From Bacillota bacterium (lineage in GTDB: Bacteria; Bacillota; Negativicutes; CTSoil-072): a stretch of DNA of 64,000 bases. The notes beneath the pieces were generated by a model, which searched no databases, was not told where the DNA came from, and worked only from the letters and a program-made list of their open reading frames with translations. Position numbers and translations under genes: made by a program. Shown here piece by piece: positions 9,766 to 18,657 of this stretch (position 1 is the first letter of the stretch; each line of letters opens with the position of its first letter). The stretch covers positions 124,001 to 188,000 of the forward strand of contig JAGFZV010000002.1 in NCBI GenBank assembly GCA_017889545.1, written 5' to 3'.

Positions 9766-11577
9766 TTATGCGATTGTTGACCAGGAAGCAACGCCATTCG
9801 TCATGGTCAGTTTATATTTCGTGGAACTGTCGGCAAATTGGACCGTATTCAAGGCGGTTCCAGAGCTGGAGCCCCAGTTCTGGATCGTCAGCGAATCGGT
9901 TGAACCGCAGCTGATGACGAGATCCTTGTTGCTGAGGAGCTTGACGCTGAGATCGGACAACTTGACTCCGGCATTGAACATAATCTTATCTTCATAGTTC
10001 ACGCTGCTGGAAGTAATTTTGTCCGCGCCGTCGCCTTTGCCGAACAGATAAACGTCTTGGCCTGTCCCCCCGGTCAGTCTGTCGCCGGTCCCGGCGCCGC
10101 CCCAAAGGGTGTCATTGCCGGTGCCGCCGTACAGGTAATCCAAACCGGCTCCGCCGTACAGGGCATTGTTGCCGGAAGTACCCGTCAATGTATCGCCGCC
10201 CGCGCCGCCGGTCAAATTCTCCATATTGACATAATTGCCGAGATTGATGCTCAGATTAGTAGAGGAAGCAACAGCAGACGCATCAAGGGTGTCGGTCCCA
10301 TTGCCGCCGTTAATATAGCCCGGCGTGCTGCTCGCATAATACTTAATCGTGTCGTTGCCGTCGCTGGCGCTGATTTTGTCGACGCCGCCCTTGCCGTCAA
10401 TTACGTCGTTTCCGCTGGTGCCATTCAGCGTATTGCTGCCGGTCGTGCCCAAAATCGTTGTGCCGGTTGTCGGTGTCGTAGTTGTAGGCGTTGTGGTAGT
10501 TGGTGTTGTCGTAGTTGGCGTTGTCGTAGTTGATCCGGATGTGGATGTACTAGTCGAGCTCGCGCCAGTAGGGGATGTAGCGGTGAAGGCCCCTTGGTTG
10601 AAATCGATCTTGCCGGAATTAATGGCGCTTAAGTCGCGGATCCAGGCAGTATCCATGTAATTTGCTGTTGACAAGGTATAAGAGGTCGGATTTAAAACTT
10701 TCCAATTGTCTATCGTTACCAGAGGGGATGTTGAGCCGCTGTTGGAAATATTCATGGCCAGTTTGTCCCCGTCAGAGGTGTAGTTGTTTACATCCACTGT
10801 TCCTCCGATCCCGTAGGTGAAGTTGTAAACGCCGAGGCGAAGACCGTCACCGCCATTTCTCCTGGTAGTGATGTTCGTGAAGGTAACATCCACATACATC
10901 TTGCTGGTCTCTGTTTTGTACTTGTCAAGGCCCAGCGAGAGGCCATAAGAGCCGTTGCTTTCCGAAAGACAATTTTGAAAAACGACATCATTCAATATGT
11001 CCGCAGGGCTATTGGGCTCTATGCACATTCCGTTGCCTTTGTTTTTGGAGAATATTGAATTCTCGACGATTGCTCCGTCCGCTCCGATCAGGGCCAGGCC
11101 ATTGCGCAAGCAACCTGAGACGGAACAGCTTGAGACACGAACATCGGTAACGTCATTGATATAAATGCCATCGCCGCCGCCGGAACTTGTCACCTTAATA
11201 TTATTTAATGTGACATTGGAAGAATGAATTACAGAAAAGGTGTGGGTTCCCCCGCCTCCGCTTGTATATTGGGATTTTGCCATCCCAAAGGTGGCGCCGT
11301 TGCCGTCGATTATAACATTGGAAGCATATGATATTTTAAATAATGGTTGATTGATCGGGAGTCCAGCATTGGCTTGGACAACAGTCCCTGCTTCGAAGAC
11401 AATATGGATATTGGAGGGGATGACTAAATTGTCGATTGAGTACGCCACACTTGATTTTGGGATGTAGAGTGTACCGCCTTTTGCTGCTGCAAGCGCCTGT
11501 TTAAAAATCGCGGTATCATCCGTTACCCCATTACCGGTGCTTGATGTCCAATAGTTTTTAAGATTGATGTCTGCCAT
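9766..11577 (-). CDS. Beta-helix protein with Thr/Pro linker and RTX (hemolysin-type Ca-binding) C-terminus
   Basis: MADINLKNYWTSSTGNGVTDDTAIF... beta-helix; TTTTP linker; GGAGGDTLTG..GGAGLDYLYGGTGNDTLWGGAG nonapeptides; no N-terminal signal peptide; SD GGAGGT upstream of ATG at 11577. Confidence 0.88.
   Translation of the reverse strand: MADINLKNYWTSSTGNGVTDDTAIFKQALAAAKGGTLYIPKSSVAYSIDNLVIPSNIHIVFEAGTVVQANAGLPINQPLFKISYASNVIIDGNGATFGMAKSQYTSGGGGTHTFSVIHSSNVTLNNIKVTSSGGGDGIYINDVTDVRVSSCSVSGCLRNGLALIGADGAIVENSIFSKNKGNGMCIEPNSPADILNDVVFQNCLSESNGSYGLSLGLDKYKTETSKMYVDVTFTNITTRRNGGDGLRLGVYNFTYGIGGTVDVNNYTSDGDKLAMNISNSGSTSPLVTIDNWKVLNPTSYTLSTANYMDTAWIRDLSAINSGKIDFNQGAFTATSPTGASSTSTSTSGSTTTTPTTTTPTTTTPTTTTPTTGTTILGTTGSNTLNGTSGNDVIDGKGGVDKISASDGNDTIKYYASSTPGYINGGNGTDTLDASAVASSTNLSINLGNYVNMENLTGGAGGDTLTGTSGNNALYGGAGLDYLYGGTGNDTLWGGAGTGDRLTGGTGQDVYLFGKGDGADKITSSSVNYEDKIMFNAGVKLSDLSVKLLSNKDLVISCGSTDSLTIQNWGSSSGTALNTVQFADSSTKYKLTMTNGVASWSTIA
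10465..10533 (-). repeat. In-frame 15-bp tandem repeats encoding TTTTP linker
   Basis: TTTTPTTTTPTTTTPTTTTP in translation; repeated gttgtcgtagttggc-like units on + strand. Confidence 0.85.
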
Positions 11578-11696
11578 ACTATGTTTTACCTCCTGTTCTT
11601 TTTTTGGAAATACGTTGCGGGCATCATCGCTGGTAGGTAGTCTGGTCCGCAAATAAAGAACGGGGGGTACGCCGGGATCACAATGCATTAGACGTT

Positions 11697-11795
11697 CTAA
11701 CACGGCAACCTGGCGATCTCATTCCGTCAGGAATAAGAGACCCATGGCTTTGCGGCCTTACCTCACGATAAGTGTGCCAATCCAGTTTCGTCATC
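11697..11795 (-). promoter_or_regulatory. Cyclic-di-GMP-I (GEMM-I) riboswitch in leader of beta-helix/RTX gene
   Basis: Minus strand: ggcacaCTTATCgtgaGGTAAGgccGCAAAGCCatgggTCTCttATTCCtgacGGAATGAGAtcgccAGGTTGCCG; 6-bp P2 with GTGA (GNRA) tetraloop, conserved GCAAAGCC, P3 stem, terminal GGTTGCCG. Confidence 0.8.
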
Positions 11796-12019
11796 GTTGC
11801 GACGAAGAAACCGTTTTTGATTGATTTTAGGCACTACGAAAAAATTTCTTCCCTGCCCAAAGCCTACTCTACCATAAATAAAACAAAATGACCATGGGAC
11901 GAAAATCCTGTTCTGGTAGTTAGAAGAATTGCCCCAGATGGAAACTGGAAAGAAGAATAAATTCGTCAGGTAAACCAAGGTAAATGTGGAAAAAACTATA
12001 GCAATTTGGAGGTGTCCTC

Positions 12020-12307
12020 ATGAACCGGTTTGACAAAAAATTCAAAGAAGAAGCGGTTCGTCTTGTGCAAGATGGCGGTCAGACTGTTTCAGATGTAGCA
12101 AAGGCGCTAGGCATTCATGCAAACACATTGTACAAATGGATCAGCCAATACAATAAACACAAAGAAAAAGCGTTTCCAGGCAGTGGACACCTCTTGCAGG
12201 AAGATGACGAAGTAAGGCGGCTGAAAAAAGCGGTTGCGGAATTGCAGGAAGAAAATGCGATTCTGAAAAAAGCCACGGCCATTTTTGCCCGGCACCACAA
12301 ATCGTAA
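12020..12307 (+). mobile_element. IS3-family transposase orfA remnant (orfB absent)
   Basis: MNRFDKKFKEEAVRLVQDGGQTVSDVAKALGIHANTLYKWISQY...EVRRLKKAVAELQEENAILKKATAIFA; no downstream DDE orfB. Confidence 0.85.
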
Positions 12308-12352
12308 TGGAATTTGTTTCGATTGGTGCAGAGCGGGAAAGGGGGTGAAAAA

Positions 12353-13123
12353 ATGAGCCGGGAAATAACAATTGCCTCTTTGGCAAATGGTGATGTTGAG
12401 CGAGCAATTGAGATTATGAGCCAAGGTGCGGATCCTACTATTTTTCCATATCTAATTCACTCTTGTTTCGGGTACGCGGAATATGTAAAGTCCATTTTGC
12501 GGCTGCCCGTGGAATGCCGGGATACCTTTTTCTTTGGAGCATACGATCAGGATCAATTATTGGGATTTAGTGAATGGCGCAGACTTGGCGGCGTGTTTTT
12601 GCTGAGTGAACTGTTTATTGCTGCGGACGCGCGCTCAGGAGGAATTGGCAAACAATTGTTCGAACACGGCAGAGAGCTTGCAATAAAGCACAATGCCTTT
12701 GTGATTGAATTGGACGTATTCATGATGAACCATGAAGCGAGAGAATGGTATCAACGGCTGGGTTTTATTGAGCGGCACCAGACTTCCTGGATTTTAGAGG
12801 GCGCCGCGCATCGCGCCAAAGCAGTCATCCCACAGGGGTACATGGTCAAGAACTTTTGTACGGCAGCAGCGTGTCAGAAAGTATACGGTTTCTCCAATCT
12901 CGAGATCGAGTCTGGAAGCACTAAATATAGCATTGGAAGATTAGGAGATAGGTATTTTCGCATTACAACGATGGAGAATCTCTATGACAAGCAATTGTTG
13001 TCGGTACTGCGGCATCTGGATCCGGACAGGCGTATTGTCGGGAGCATCAAGAACCTTGTCTGCTGCATGCCTGACAATTTCCATTTCATCACGAAATCAA
13101 TCCGGATGCACCATCCGTTATAA
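12353..13123 (+). CDS. GNAT family N-acetyltransferase
   Basis: FLLSELFIAADARSGGIGKQLFEHGRELAIKHNAFVIELDVFMMNHEAREWYQRLGFIERH. Confidence 0.82.
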   Translation: MSREITIASLANGDVERAIEIMSQGADPTIFPYLIHSCFGYAEYVKSILRLPVECRDTFFFGAYDQDQLLGFSEWRRLGGVFLLSELFIAADARSGGIGKQLFEHGRELAIKHNAFVIELDVFMMNHEAREWYQRLGFIERHQTSWILEGAAHRAKAVIPQGYMVKNFCTAAACQKVYGFSNLEIESGSTKYSIGRLGDRYFRITTMENLYDKQLLSVLRHLDPDRRIVGSIKNLVCCMPDNFHFITKSIRMHHPL

Positions 13124-13166
13124 ATATCCGGCAACCCAAAATTTGACGTGAGAAGGTGAAAGTGCA

Positions 13167-14414
13167 ATGACGAATTCGACAAACAAGAAAAAGATCTATC
13201 TGTCTTCGCCGCACATGAGCGGGTACGAACAGGAATTTATCCAAGAGGCCTTTGCTACTAACTGGATTGCACCGCTGGGACCTCACGTAGATGCGTTTGA
13301 ACGTGAGTTGGCAGACTATGTCGGAATACGCGGCGCGGCGGCAACCAGCTCCGGCACAGCGGCTATCCACTTGGCCTTGAAACTTGCCGACGTGGAGGAG
13401 GGCGATTATGTCTTTTGCTCCAGCCTTACTTTTTCCGCCAGTGCCAATCCAATTATCTACCAGAGAGCGACACCGGTATTTATTGACTCTGAGGAAGAAT
13501 CCTGGAATATGTCGCCGAAGGCTCTGCAACGGGCATTTAACGATGCTGTGCAGCTAGGTAAACTGCCAAAAGCGGTGATCATTGTCCATTTATACGGGCA
13601 GAGTGCCAATATGGATGAATTAGGCGAAATTTGCGCTCAGTATGGGGTTGCGGTCATCGAAGATGCCGCTGAATCTCTGGGGGCCACGTACAAGGGAAAA
13701 CAAAGTGGCACGTTCGGGAAGTTTGGAATTTATTCCTTTAACGGCAATAAAATCATTACTACATCCGGCGGCGGAATGTTGGTCTCCAATGATCTGGAAG
13801 CCTTGCAAAAAGCGCGGTTTTGGGCCACTCAGGCCAGAGATCCCGCCCGGCACTACCAGCACAGCGAGATTGGCTACAATTACCGTCTGAGCAACGTCTT
13901 GGCCGGAATTGGCAGGGGCCAAATGAAAGTATTGGCGGAACGCGTTAAGGCAAGGCGGGAAATATTTGCCCGTTATCATGAGGCGTTGGCCGGCATAAGG
14001 GGCATTGAATTTATGCCGGAAGCTGCATATGGCCGGTCTAATCGCTGGCTTACAACGATGACAATTGACTCAGAAGAACTCGGAACCACCCCGAATGAAC
14101 TGATGGACGCACTTGCCGAGGAAAATATTGAAACGCGGCCGATTTGGAAACCGTTGCATCTGCAGCCGGTTTTTCAAGACTACCCGTACTATTCTCATGT
14201 AGTAGGAGAGAGCGTTTCGGAACGAATATTCAACAATGGGATTTGTTTGCCATCCGGATCCAATATGACATATGAGGATCAAAGCAGGGTGATTGAAACG
14301 ATCCGTGATTTCATCAAACGACAGCGTCTGAGTCGCAAAAAAGCCTATGATATGAGAAAAAAAGGTGGGTTGGCAAAATCATGGTACTGCAGACGGGAGG
14401 TTCAGATTAATTGA
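13167..14414 (+). CDS. DegT/DnrJ/EryC1/StrS aminotransferase, PglE-like
   Basis: KKIYLSSPHMSGYEQEFIQEAFATNWIAPLGPHVDAFERELADYVG...FGIYSFNGNKIITTSGGGM. Confidence 0.9.
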   Translation: MTNSTNKKKIYLSSPHMSGYEQEFIQEAFATNWIAPLGPHVDAFERELADYVGIRGAAATSSGTAAIHLALKLADVEEGDYVFCSSLTFSASANPIIYQRATPVFIDSEEESWNMSPKALQRAFNDAVQLGKLPKAVIIVHLYGQSANMDELGEICAQYGVAVIEDAAESLGATYKGKQSGTFGKFGIYSFNGNKIITTSGGGMLVSNDLEALQKARFWATQARDPARHYQHSEIGYNYRLSNVLAGIGRGQMKVLAERVKARREIFARYHEALAGIRGIEFMPEAAYGRSNRWLTTMTIDSEELGTTPNELMDALAEENIETRPIWKPLHLQPVFQDYPYYSHVVGESVSERIFNNGICLPSGSNMTYEDQSRVIETIRDFIKRQRLSRKKAYDMRKKGGLAKSWYCRREVQIN

Positions 14415-14488
14415 TGTGCAGGGTTCTAAACGTCCCGACAGTGTACAATACATCGATCATTAAATGACACGTAAAGGCGTGATGGGGC

Positions 14489-15640
14489 ATGGCGAAAAAG
14501 AATCTCTTGATATTGGTTGCCAACACTGGAATTGGCGGACAAGAGCGGGTTGCCATAAATACGGCAGGTATTCTTAAAGAGGACTATAATACGATGCTTG
14601 CCATTTTCAACAGACAGGAACATAACTATGACTTTGACGGAACATTGATTAATTTAGAGCTTCCGCCGGTGCAGGGCGAATTTGAAAAAATAATGAACGT
14701 ATTTCGTCGTGTTCGTGCCCTTAAAAAGCTGAAACGTGAGTATAAAATTGATGTCACCATGTCTTTTGGTACATCGGCAAACCTTGTAAACGCTCTAGCC
14801 AAAACGTCTGACAAGAAAATAGTATCTGTACGGGGGTATGGTTCCCTGACCAAATCGCCTTGGGGCAAAATGATCAGCCGCCTGGTTTATGGAAGAGCGG
14901 ATGTGGTGATCACCGTTGCAAAAAAACTGTCGGAGGATTTGGCAGCGCTTTATGACATCCCGGCAGCCAAAGTCAAAACGGTGTATAATCCCTATGATTT
15001 GACGGAACTTTCTGATTTGGCTGGACACCCTGTTCCCATAGAAATCGGCTCTCCCACTATTGTTAGTGTGGGGCGGATGCAAAAGGTGAAAGGGTATCGC
15101 CACCTAATCAATGCCATGGCCCATGTTATCGCATTCATTCCCCAGGCAAAGCTGCTATTGATAGGAACTGGTGATGAGGCGGCCGCCTTACAGAAATATA
15201 CTGAAAAATTAGGCCTTATTGACAATGTTTTATTTGCCGGTTTTCAGCCGAATCCCTATAGCTATGAAGCAAAGTGCGACTTATATGCCCTTTCTTCTAT
15301 TAATGAAGGTTTTCCGAACACATTAGTCGAGGCTCTTGCCTGCGGATTGCCTATCGTAGCCGCCGATTGCAGAACAGGGCCGCGCGAGATACTGATGGAG
15401 CATTACGAAAACAGAACGGCAGAGGGAATAGAGTACGCTGATTACGGAGTACTCGTCCCGCCATTTGTTTCTGATGAGAGTCATGAACCGGAGAAGGATA
15501 AACTTTTCGCAGAGGCTATCATCGAAATGCTCACGAATCGTAAGCGCTGCAGTCGGTATAAAGAAAAACTGGCCGAGCGTGCTGGAACGTTTTCATTTAA
15601 GGCATATCGGGAAAAGATGATTGAGATCATAGAGGCGTAA
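14489..15640 (+). CDS. Glycosyltransferase family 4
   Basis: LLILVANTGIGGQERVAINTA...IVSVGRMQKVKGYRHLINA...SSINEGFPNTLVEALACGLPIVAADC. Confidence 0.92.
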   Translation: MAKKNLLILVANTGIGGQERVAINTAGILKEDYNTMLAIFNRQEHNYDFDGTLINLELPPVQGEFEKIMNVFRRVRALKKLKREYKIDVTMSFGTSANLVNALAKTSDKKIVSVRGYGSLTKSPWGKMISRLVYGRADVVITVAKKLSEDLAALYDIPAAKVKTVYNPYDLTELSDLAGHPVPIEIGSPTIVSVGRMQKVKGYRHLINAMAHVIAFIPQAKLLLIGTGDEAAALQKYTEKLGLIDNVLFAGFQPNPYSYEAKCDLYALSSINEGFPNTLVEALACGLPIVAADCRTGPREILMEHYENRTAEGIEYADYGVLVPPFVSDESHEPEKDKLFAEAIIEMLTNRKRCSRYKEKLAERAGTFSFKAYREKMIEIIEA

Positions 15641-15653
15641 TCATCTTTTCCCT

Positions 15654-16769
15654 GTGGAGGAGGGATTCGCTTTGCACATTATGTTTTACTATGTCAGCAT
15701 GCGGCGCGGCGGTGCCGAGCGCGTCATATCCTCGCTTGCCAATGATTTTGTCCGACGGGGCGCTGAGGTTTCCATATTGGTGCTTGATGATCAGCCGTCC
15801 CAATATCCGTTGGACGATAAGGTCAATATGATCAAATTGGGGACGATTGCAGACAGCCAAAATATTTTTGCGGCTGTAAAAAACAACCTGCGCCGAATTG
15901 TCATGACCAGGAAGACGTTGAAAGAGAGGCACCCTCAGGCTGTTGTCTGCTTTGGAATCAATAATCTCGCTTTTGCGCTTGCAGCAAAACTGGGTCTGGA
16001 CATTAAAATTATTGGCTCTGAGCGGAGCAATCCCTATCATTCGAACGTGGGACACTTTTGGAAAAAAATGAAAAAACTGCTTTCCCCGTACGCTGACGGT
16101 TATATTTTTTCAACAGAAGGAGCCAAGGGTTATTATCCCAAAAAAACGCAAGACAAAAGTGTTATTATCCCTAATGGTATATTTGCAGGAACCTTGCCGG
16201 CGATTGTACCGGATATAGCAAAGCGCCGCCCCAAAACGATCTGTACAACCGGCCGTTTGGAGCCGGTGAAGGGATTTGACATACTGGTTGAAGCCTTTAG
16301 CCGTTTTCATCAAAGCTTTCCTGAACATACGCTTCATATTTACGGGGAAGGAAAACAAAAAGCTGCCCTGCAGAGATTAATCCTGGAAAAAGGGCTGGAA
16401 AAGCATGCTTTTTTGGAAGGGTACGCGGAGGATGTTCCGGCGGTGCTTTGCAGTCACACGATGTTTGCCTTTACCAGCCATCACGAGGGGATGCCGAATG
16501 GTCTGATTGAAGCGCTGGCTTGCGGGTTACCCTGTGTTGCGGCGAACTGCGATTTTGGGCCTGCCGAACTTATTAGGGATGGCGAAAATGGTTTGCTGGC
16601 AGCTGTTGGTGATCCAGAGGCAATTGCCGGCGCGATGAAACGCATTGCTTCCGATGCGGCTTTTGCGGAAAAACTATCAAAAAATGCGTTGAAAATTCGT
16701 GAAACACATTCCCCTGCAGAAATTTCCAGACGCTTTTATGATTACATAACCAATGTAGCGAAAAAATAG
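15654..16769 (+). CDS. Glycosyltransferase family 4
   Basis: MRRGGAERVISSLANDF...ICTTGRLEPVKGFDILVEAF...SHHEGMPNGLIEALACGLPCVAANCDFGP. Confidence 0.92.
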   Translation: MEEGFALHIMFYYVSMRRGGAERVISSLANDFVRRGAEVSILVLDDQPSQYPLDDKVNMIKLGTIADSQNIFAAVKNNLRRIVMTRKTLKERHPQAVVCFGINNLAFALAAKLGLDIKIIGSERSNPYHSNVGHFWKKMKKLLSPYADGYIFSTEGAKGYYPKKTQDKSVIIPNGIFAGTLPAIVPDIAKRRPKTICTTGRLEPVKGFDILVEAFSRFHQSFPEHTLHIYGEGKQKAALQRLILEKGLEKHAFLEGYAEDVPAVLCSHTMFAFTSHHEGMPNGLIEALACGLPCVAANCDFGPAELIRDGENGLLAAVGDPEAIAGAMKRIASDAAFAEKLSKNALKIRETHSPAEISRRFYDYITNVAKK

Positions 16770-16891
16770 GCTTTCCTTTAATGAAATCAAGAAAATGATA
16801 TGTTGATGGCGCAATATCTTCTGAACGATGAAAATTCCGAAAAAAGCGAGAATGTTCCGAAAAAAGAAGGAGAAAAGGAGGTAAATCGGGA

Positions 16892-17122
16892 ATGAATAAC
16901 AATAATGTTATATTTTTCAGCGCACATTCTGAAGGAGGAGGTGAATCAAGCGCAAAGGCAGTCGATGACAATAAAAAAGGGACGTGCGGTGAAACCCATT
17001 TTATGCAGCCTGTAGTTTCCGGGCTGCCGGCGGAGCGGAAAACCGCAACGCCTGCTGTAGTGCCTTCAGGCCAAATTGATGAGATAAGGACCAATACCCA
17101 CTGCCGGCATCCAACTAAGTGA
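16892..17122 (+). CDS. Possible small polar protein, no recognised family
   Basis: 76-aa ORF with strong SD (AAAAGGAGGTAAATCGGGAATG); no recognisable motif. Confidence 0.3.
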   Translation: MNNNNVIFFSAHSEGGGESSAKAVDDNKKGTCGETHFMQPVVSGLPAERKTATPAVVPSGQIDEIRTNTHCRHPTK

Positions 17123-17216
17123 ACTTTTTGGGACTGCCACGAATCATCGGATGAAACGATTTTAAAACAGGCCTGTTGCCAGAAAAGGAAAAATAAAATG
17201 ACAGGGGGTTTTTCGA

Positions 17217-17705
17217 TTGAAAAAAATCATTTGTATTGCAGTTGCGCTTCTGGTTCTTAGTCTTGGTACCGCAATGGCGGCTCCGCTCAATGATCTGTCG
17301 AGGGGGCAGACGGCTGTTGGCGCCGCGAGTGATAATCTCTATATTGAACACAAAATTGCGGATCGTTTCACGATTGGCTTTCAAAATATTGATACAAGTT
17401 CTAGTGATGATGCAATCGATTTTTATGGACAATATCGTTTAAACAATACATTCCGAGCGATTATCGGTCACAGGGATTATGCCGACGGCGCGGGGTATCT
17501 TGGTATTGGCGCAACTCGTGAATTGGATAATAAATGGGATGGGCATGCGCAGGTACTGTTCGGCGATGAATTTGTAGAAGCCCAAGTCGGCGCTACTTAC
17601 AAAATTACCAGTGAAGTGGATGCCAATGTATATTACCGCTCCTTCATGCCGGATGTAGGAGATGACAAGAACCGACTCGGAGTAGGGATTACGTACAAAT
17701 TCTAA
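17217..17705 (+). CDS. Small outer-membrane beta-barrel-like protein
   Basis: TTG start; signal peptide MKKIICIAVALLVLSLGTAMA; alternating strands; C-terminal GVGITYKF. Confidence 0.7.
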   Translation: MKKIICIAVALLVLSLGTAMAAPLNDLSRGQTAVGAASDNLYIEHKIADRFTIGFQNIDTSSSDDAIDFYGQYRLNNTFRAIIGHRDYADGAGYLGIGATRELDNKWDGHAQVLFGDEFVEAQVGATYKITSEVDANVYYRSFMPDVGDDKNRLGVGITYKF

Positions 17706-17722
17706 TTCATTGAATAAACACC

Positions 17723-17772
17723 GGTGTATAAACTGTATTAATTGTAATTACAATTAATACAGTTTATACACC
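17723..17772. repeat. Perfect 50-bp palindrome
   Basis: GGTGTATAAACTGTATTAATTGTAA / TTACAATTAATACAGTTTATACACC, zero-nt loop. Confidence 0.9.
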
Positions 17773-17837
17773 TATAATCAAAAAAATGAAAAATTTTGCA
17801 GTCACTCCCTCAACTAAGATTTCAGGAGGTGTGAGAC

Positions 17838-18176
17838 ATGTCGATCATCGAATTGATTGAAAAAGGGAAAAAAGCCCGCCGGCAAAAAGCCCGTAAGCAA
17901 GCGGTTAAAGATGCAGCAGTCGGTGCTGCAATCGGGTTGACGGTGGGAGCTGTCGCCGGTGTTCTTCTGGCGCCTAAATCCGGTAAGGAAACACGCGAAG
18001 ACATTGCCAACGCCGCTAAGGAACTTCCGGATAAAGCCAAAGAAGCGATGGGGGCAGTGAAGGAAAAGGTTGACGAAGTGATGGAAGCAGCCAAGGAAAA
18101 AGTTGAAGAAGTCAAAGGAAAGGTTCAGGAGAAAAAACCTCAGCTTACCAGTGAAGCGGAAGAAAAGAAAGAATAA
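17838..18176 (+). CDS. YtxH domain-containing protein
   Basis: AAIGLTVGAVAGVLLAPKSGKETREDI followed by amphipathic Lys/Glu helix. Confidence 0.85.
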   Translation: MSIIELIEKGKKARRQKARKQAVKDAAVGAAIGLTVGAVAGVLLAPKSGKETREDIANAAKELPDKAKEAMGAVKEKVDEVMEAAKEKVEEVKGKVQEKKPQLTSEAEEKKE

Positions 18177-18181
18177 GAATC

Positions 18182-18254
18182 AGCGGTCAAGGGGACGGTT
18201 CTGTTGACCAGGCGAAGCCGCGCTTTGGTCAACAGAACCGTCCCCTTGACCGCT
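18182..18254. repeat. REP-like long hairpin (29-bp arms, 15-nt loop)
   Basis: AGCGGTCAAGGGGACGGTTCTGTTGACCA ... TGGTCAACAGAACCGTCCCCTTGACCGCT. Confidence 0.9.
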
Positions 18255-18288
18255 AAACGTTGACTATTCTGCGAAGGAGGGAATACGC

Positions 18289-18651
18289 ATGTATATTTCC
18301 TTATATGATCTCGGCCTCTTTTTTTGTCTTCTTGTTGCGATTGCCATCGGCGGTTATCTGATCGCCGTTTTGCGCCAGGTACTTGGCGTGGTTAGTCATG
18401 TCCGAACCATGCTCGCCGAGCAAGACAAGGATGTTCGCAAAGCGCTGGCGCTGTTTCCGGAAACATTGGAGAATGTCAATGCCTTGACTGTCAGTTTGAA
18501 AGAAATAGTGGATCAGACCGGTGATACGGTCCATGTGCTGCAGACGGAAGTGACCGACACGGTGGACGATCTGCAGGCAAGCCTGGAAACCTTTATTACC
18601 TATGCGAAGCTGATTAGTGATATTTTGCGCGGAATTTTTCTCAAAAAATAA
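18289..18651 (+). CDS. DUF948 domain-containing protein
   Basis: N-terminal TM then VRTMLAEQDKDVRKALALFPETLENVNALTVSLKEIVDQTGDTV; adjacent to YtxH as commonly seen. Confidence 0.75.
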   Translation: MYISLYDLGLFFCLLVAIAIGGYLIAVLRQVLGVVSHVRTMLAEQDKDVRKALALFPETLENVNALTVSLKEIVDQTGDTVHVLQTEVTDTVDDLQASLETFITYAKLISDILRGIFLKK

Positions 18652-18657
18652 CAGGTC

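Noticed and set aside
10465-10533. Repeat tract considered as a CRISPR array
   Set aside because: 15-bp tandem units without spacers; they encode an in-frame protein linker.
10057-10660. Plus-strand ORFs (158 aa and 103 aa) opposite the RTX gene
   Set aside because: Low-complexity Ala/Val/Gly translations are antisense shadows of RTX and TTTTP repeats.
11763-11978. 71-aa minus-strand ORF upstream of the beta-helix/RTX gene
   Set aside because: Overlaps the 5' part of the c-di-GMP riboswitch and lacks protein motifs; RNA explanation is better.
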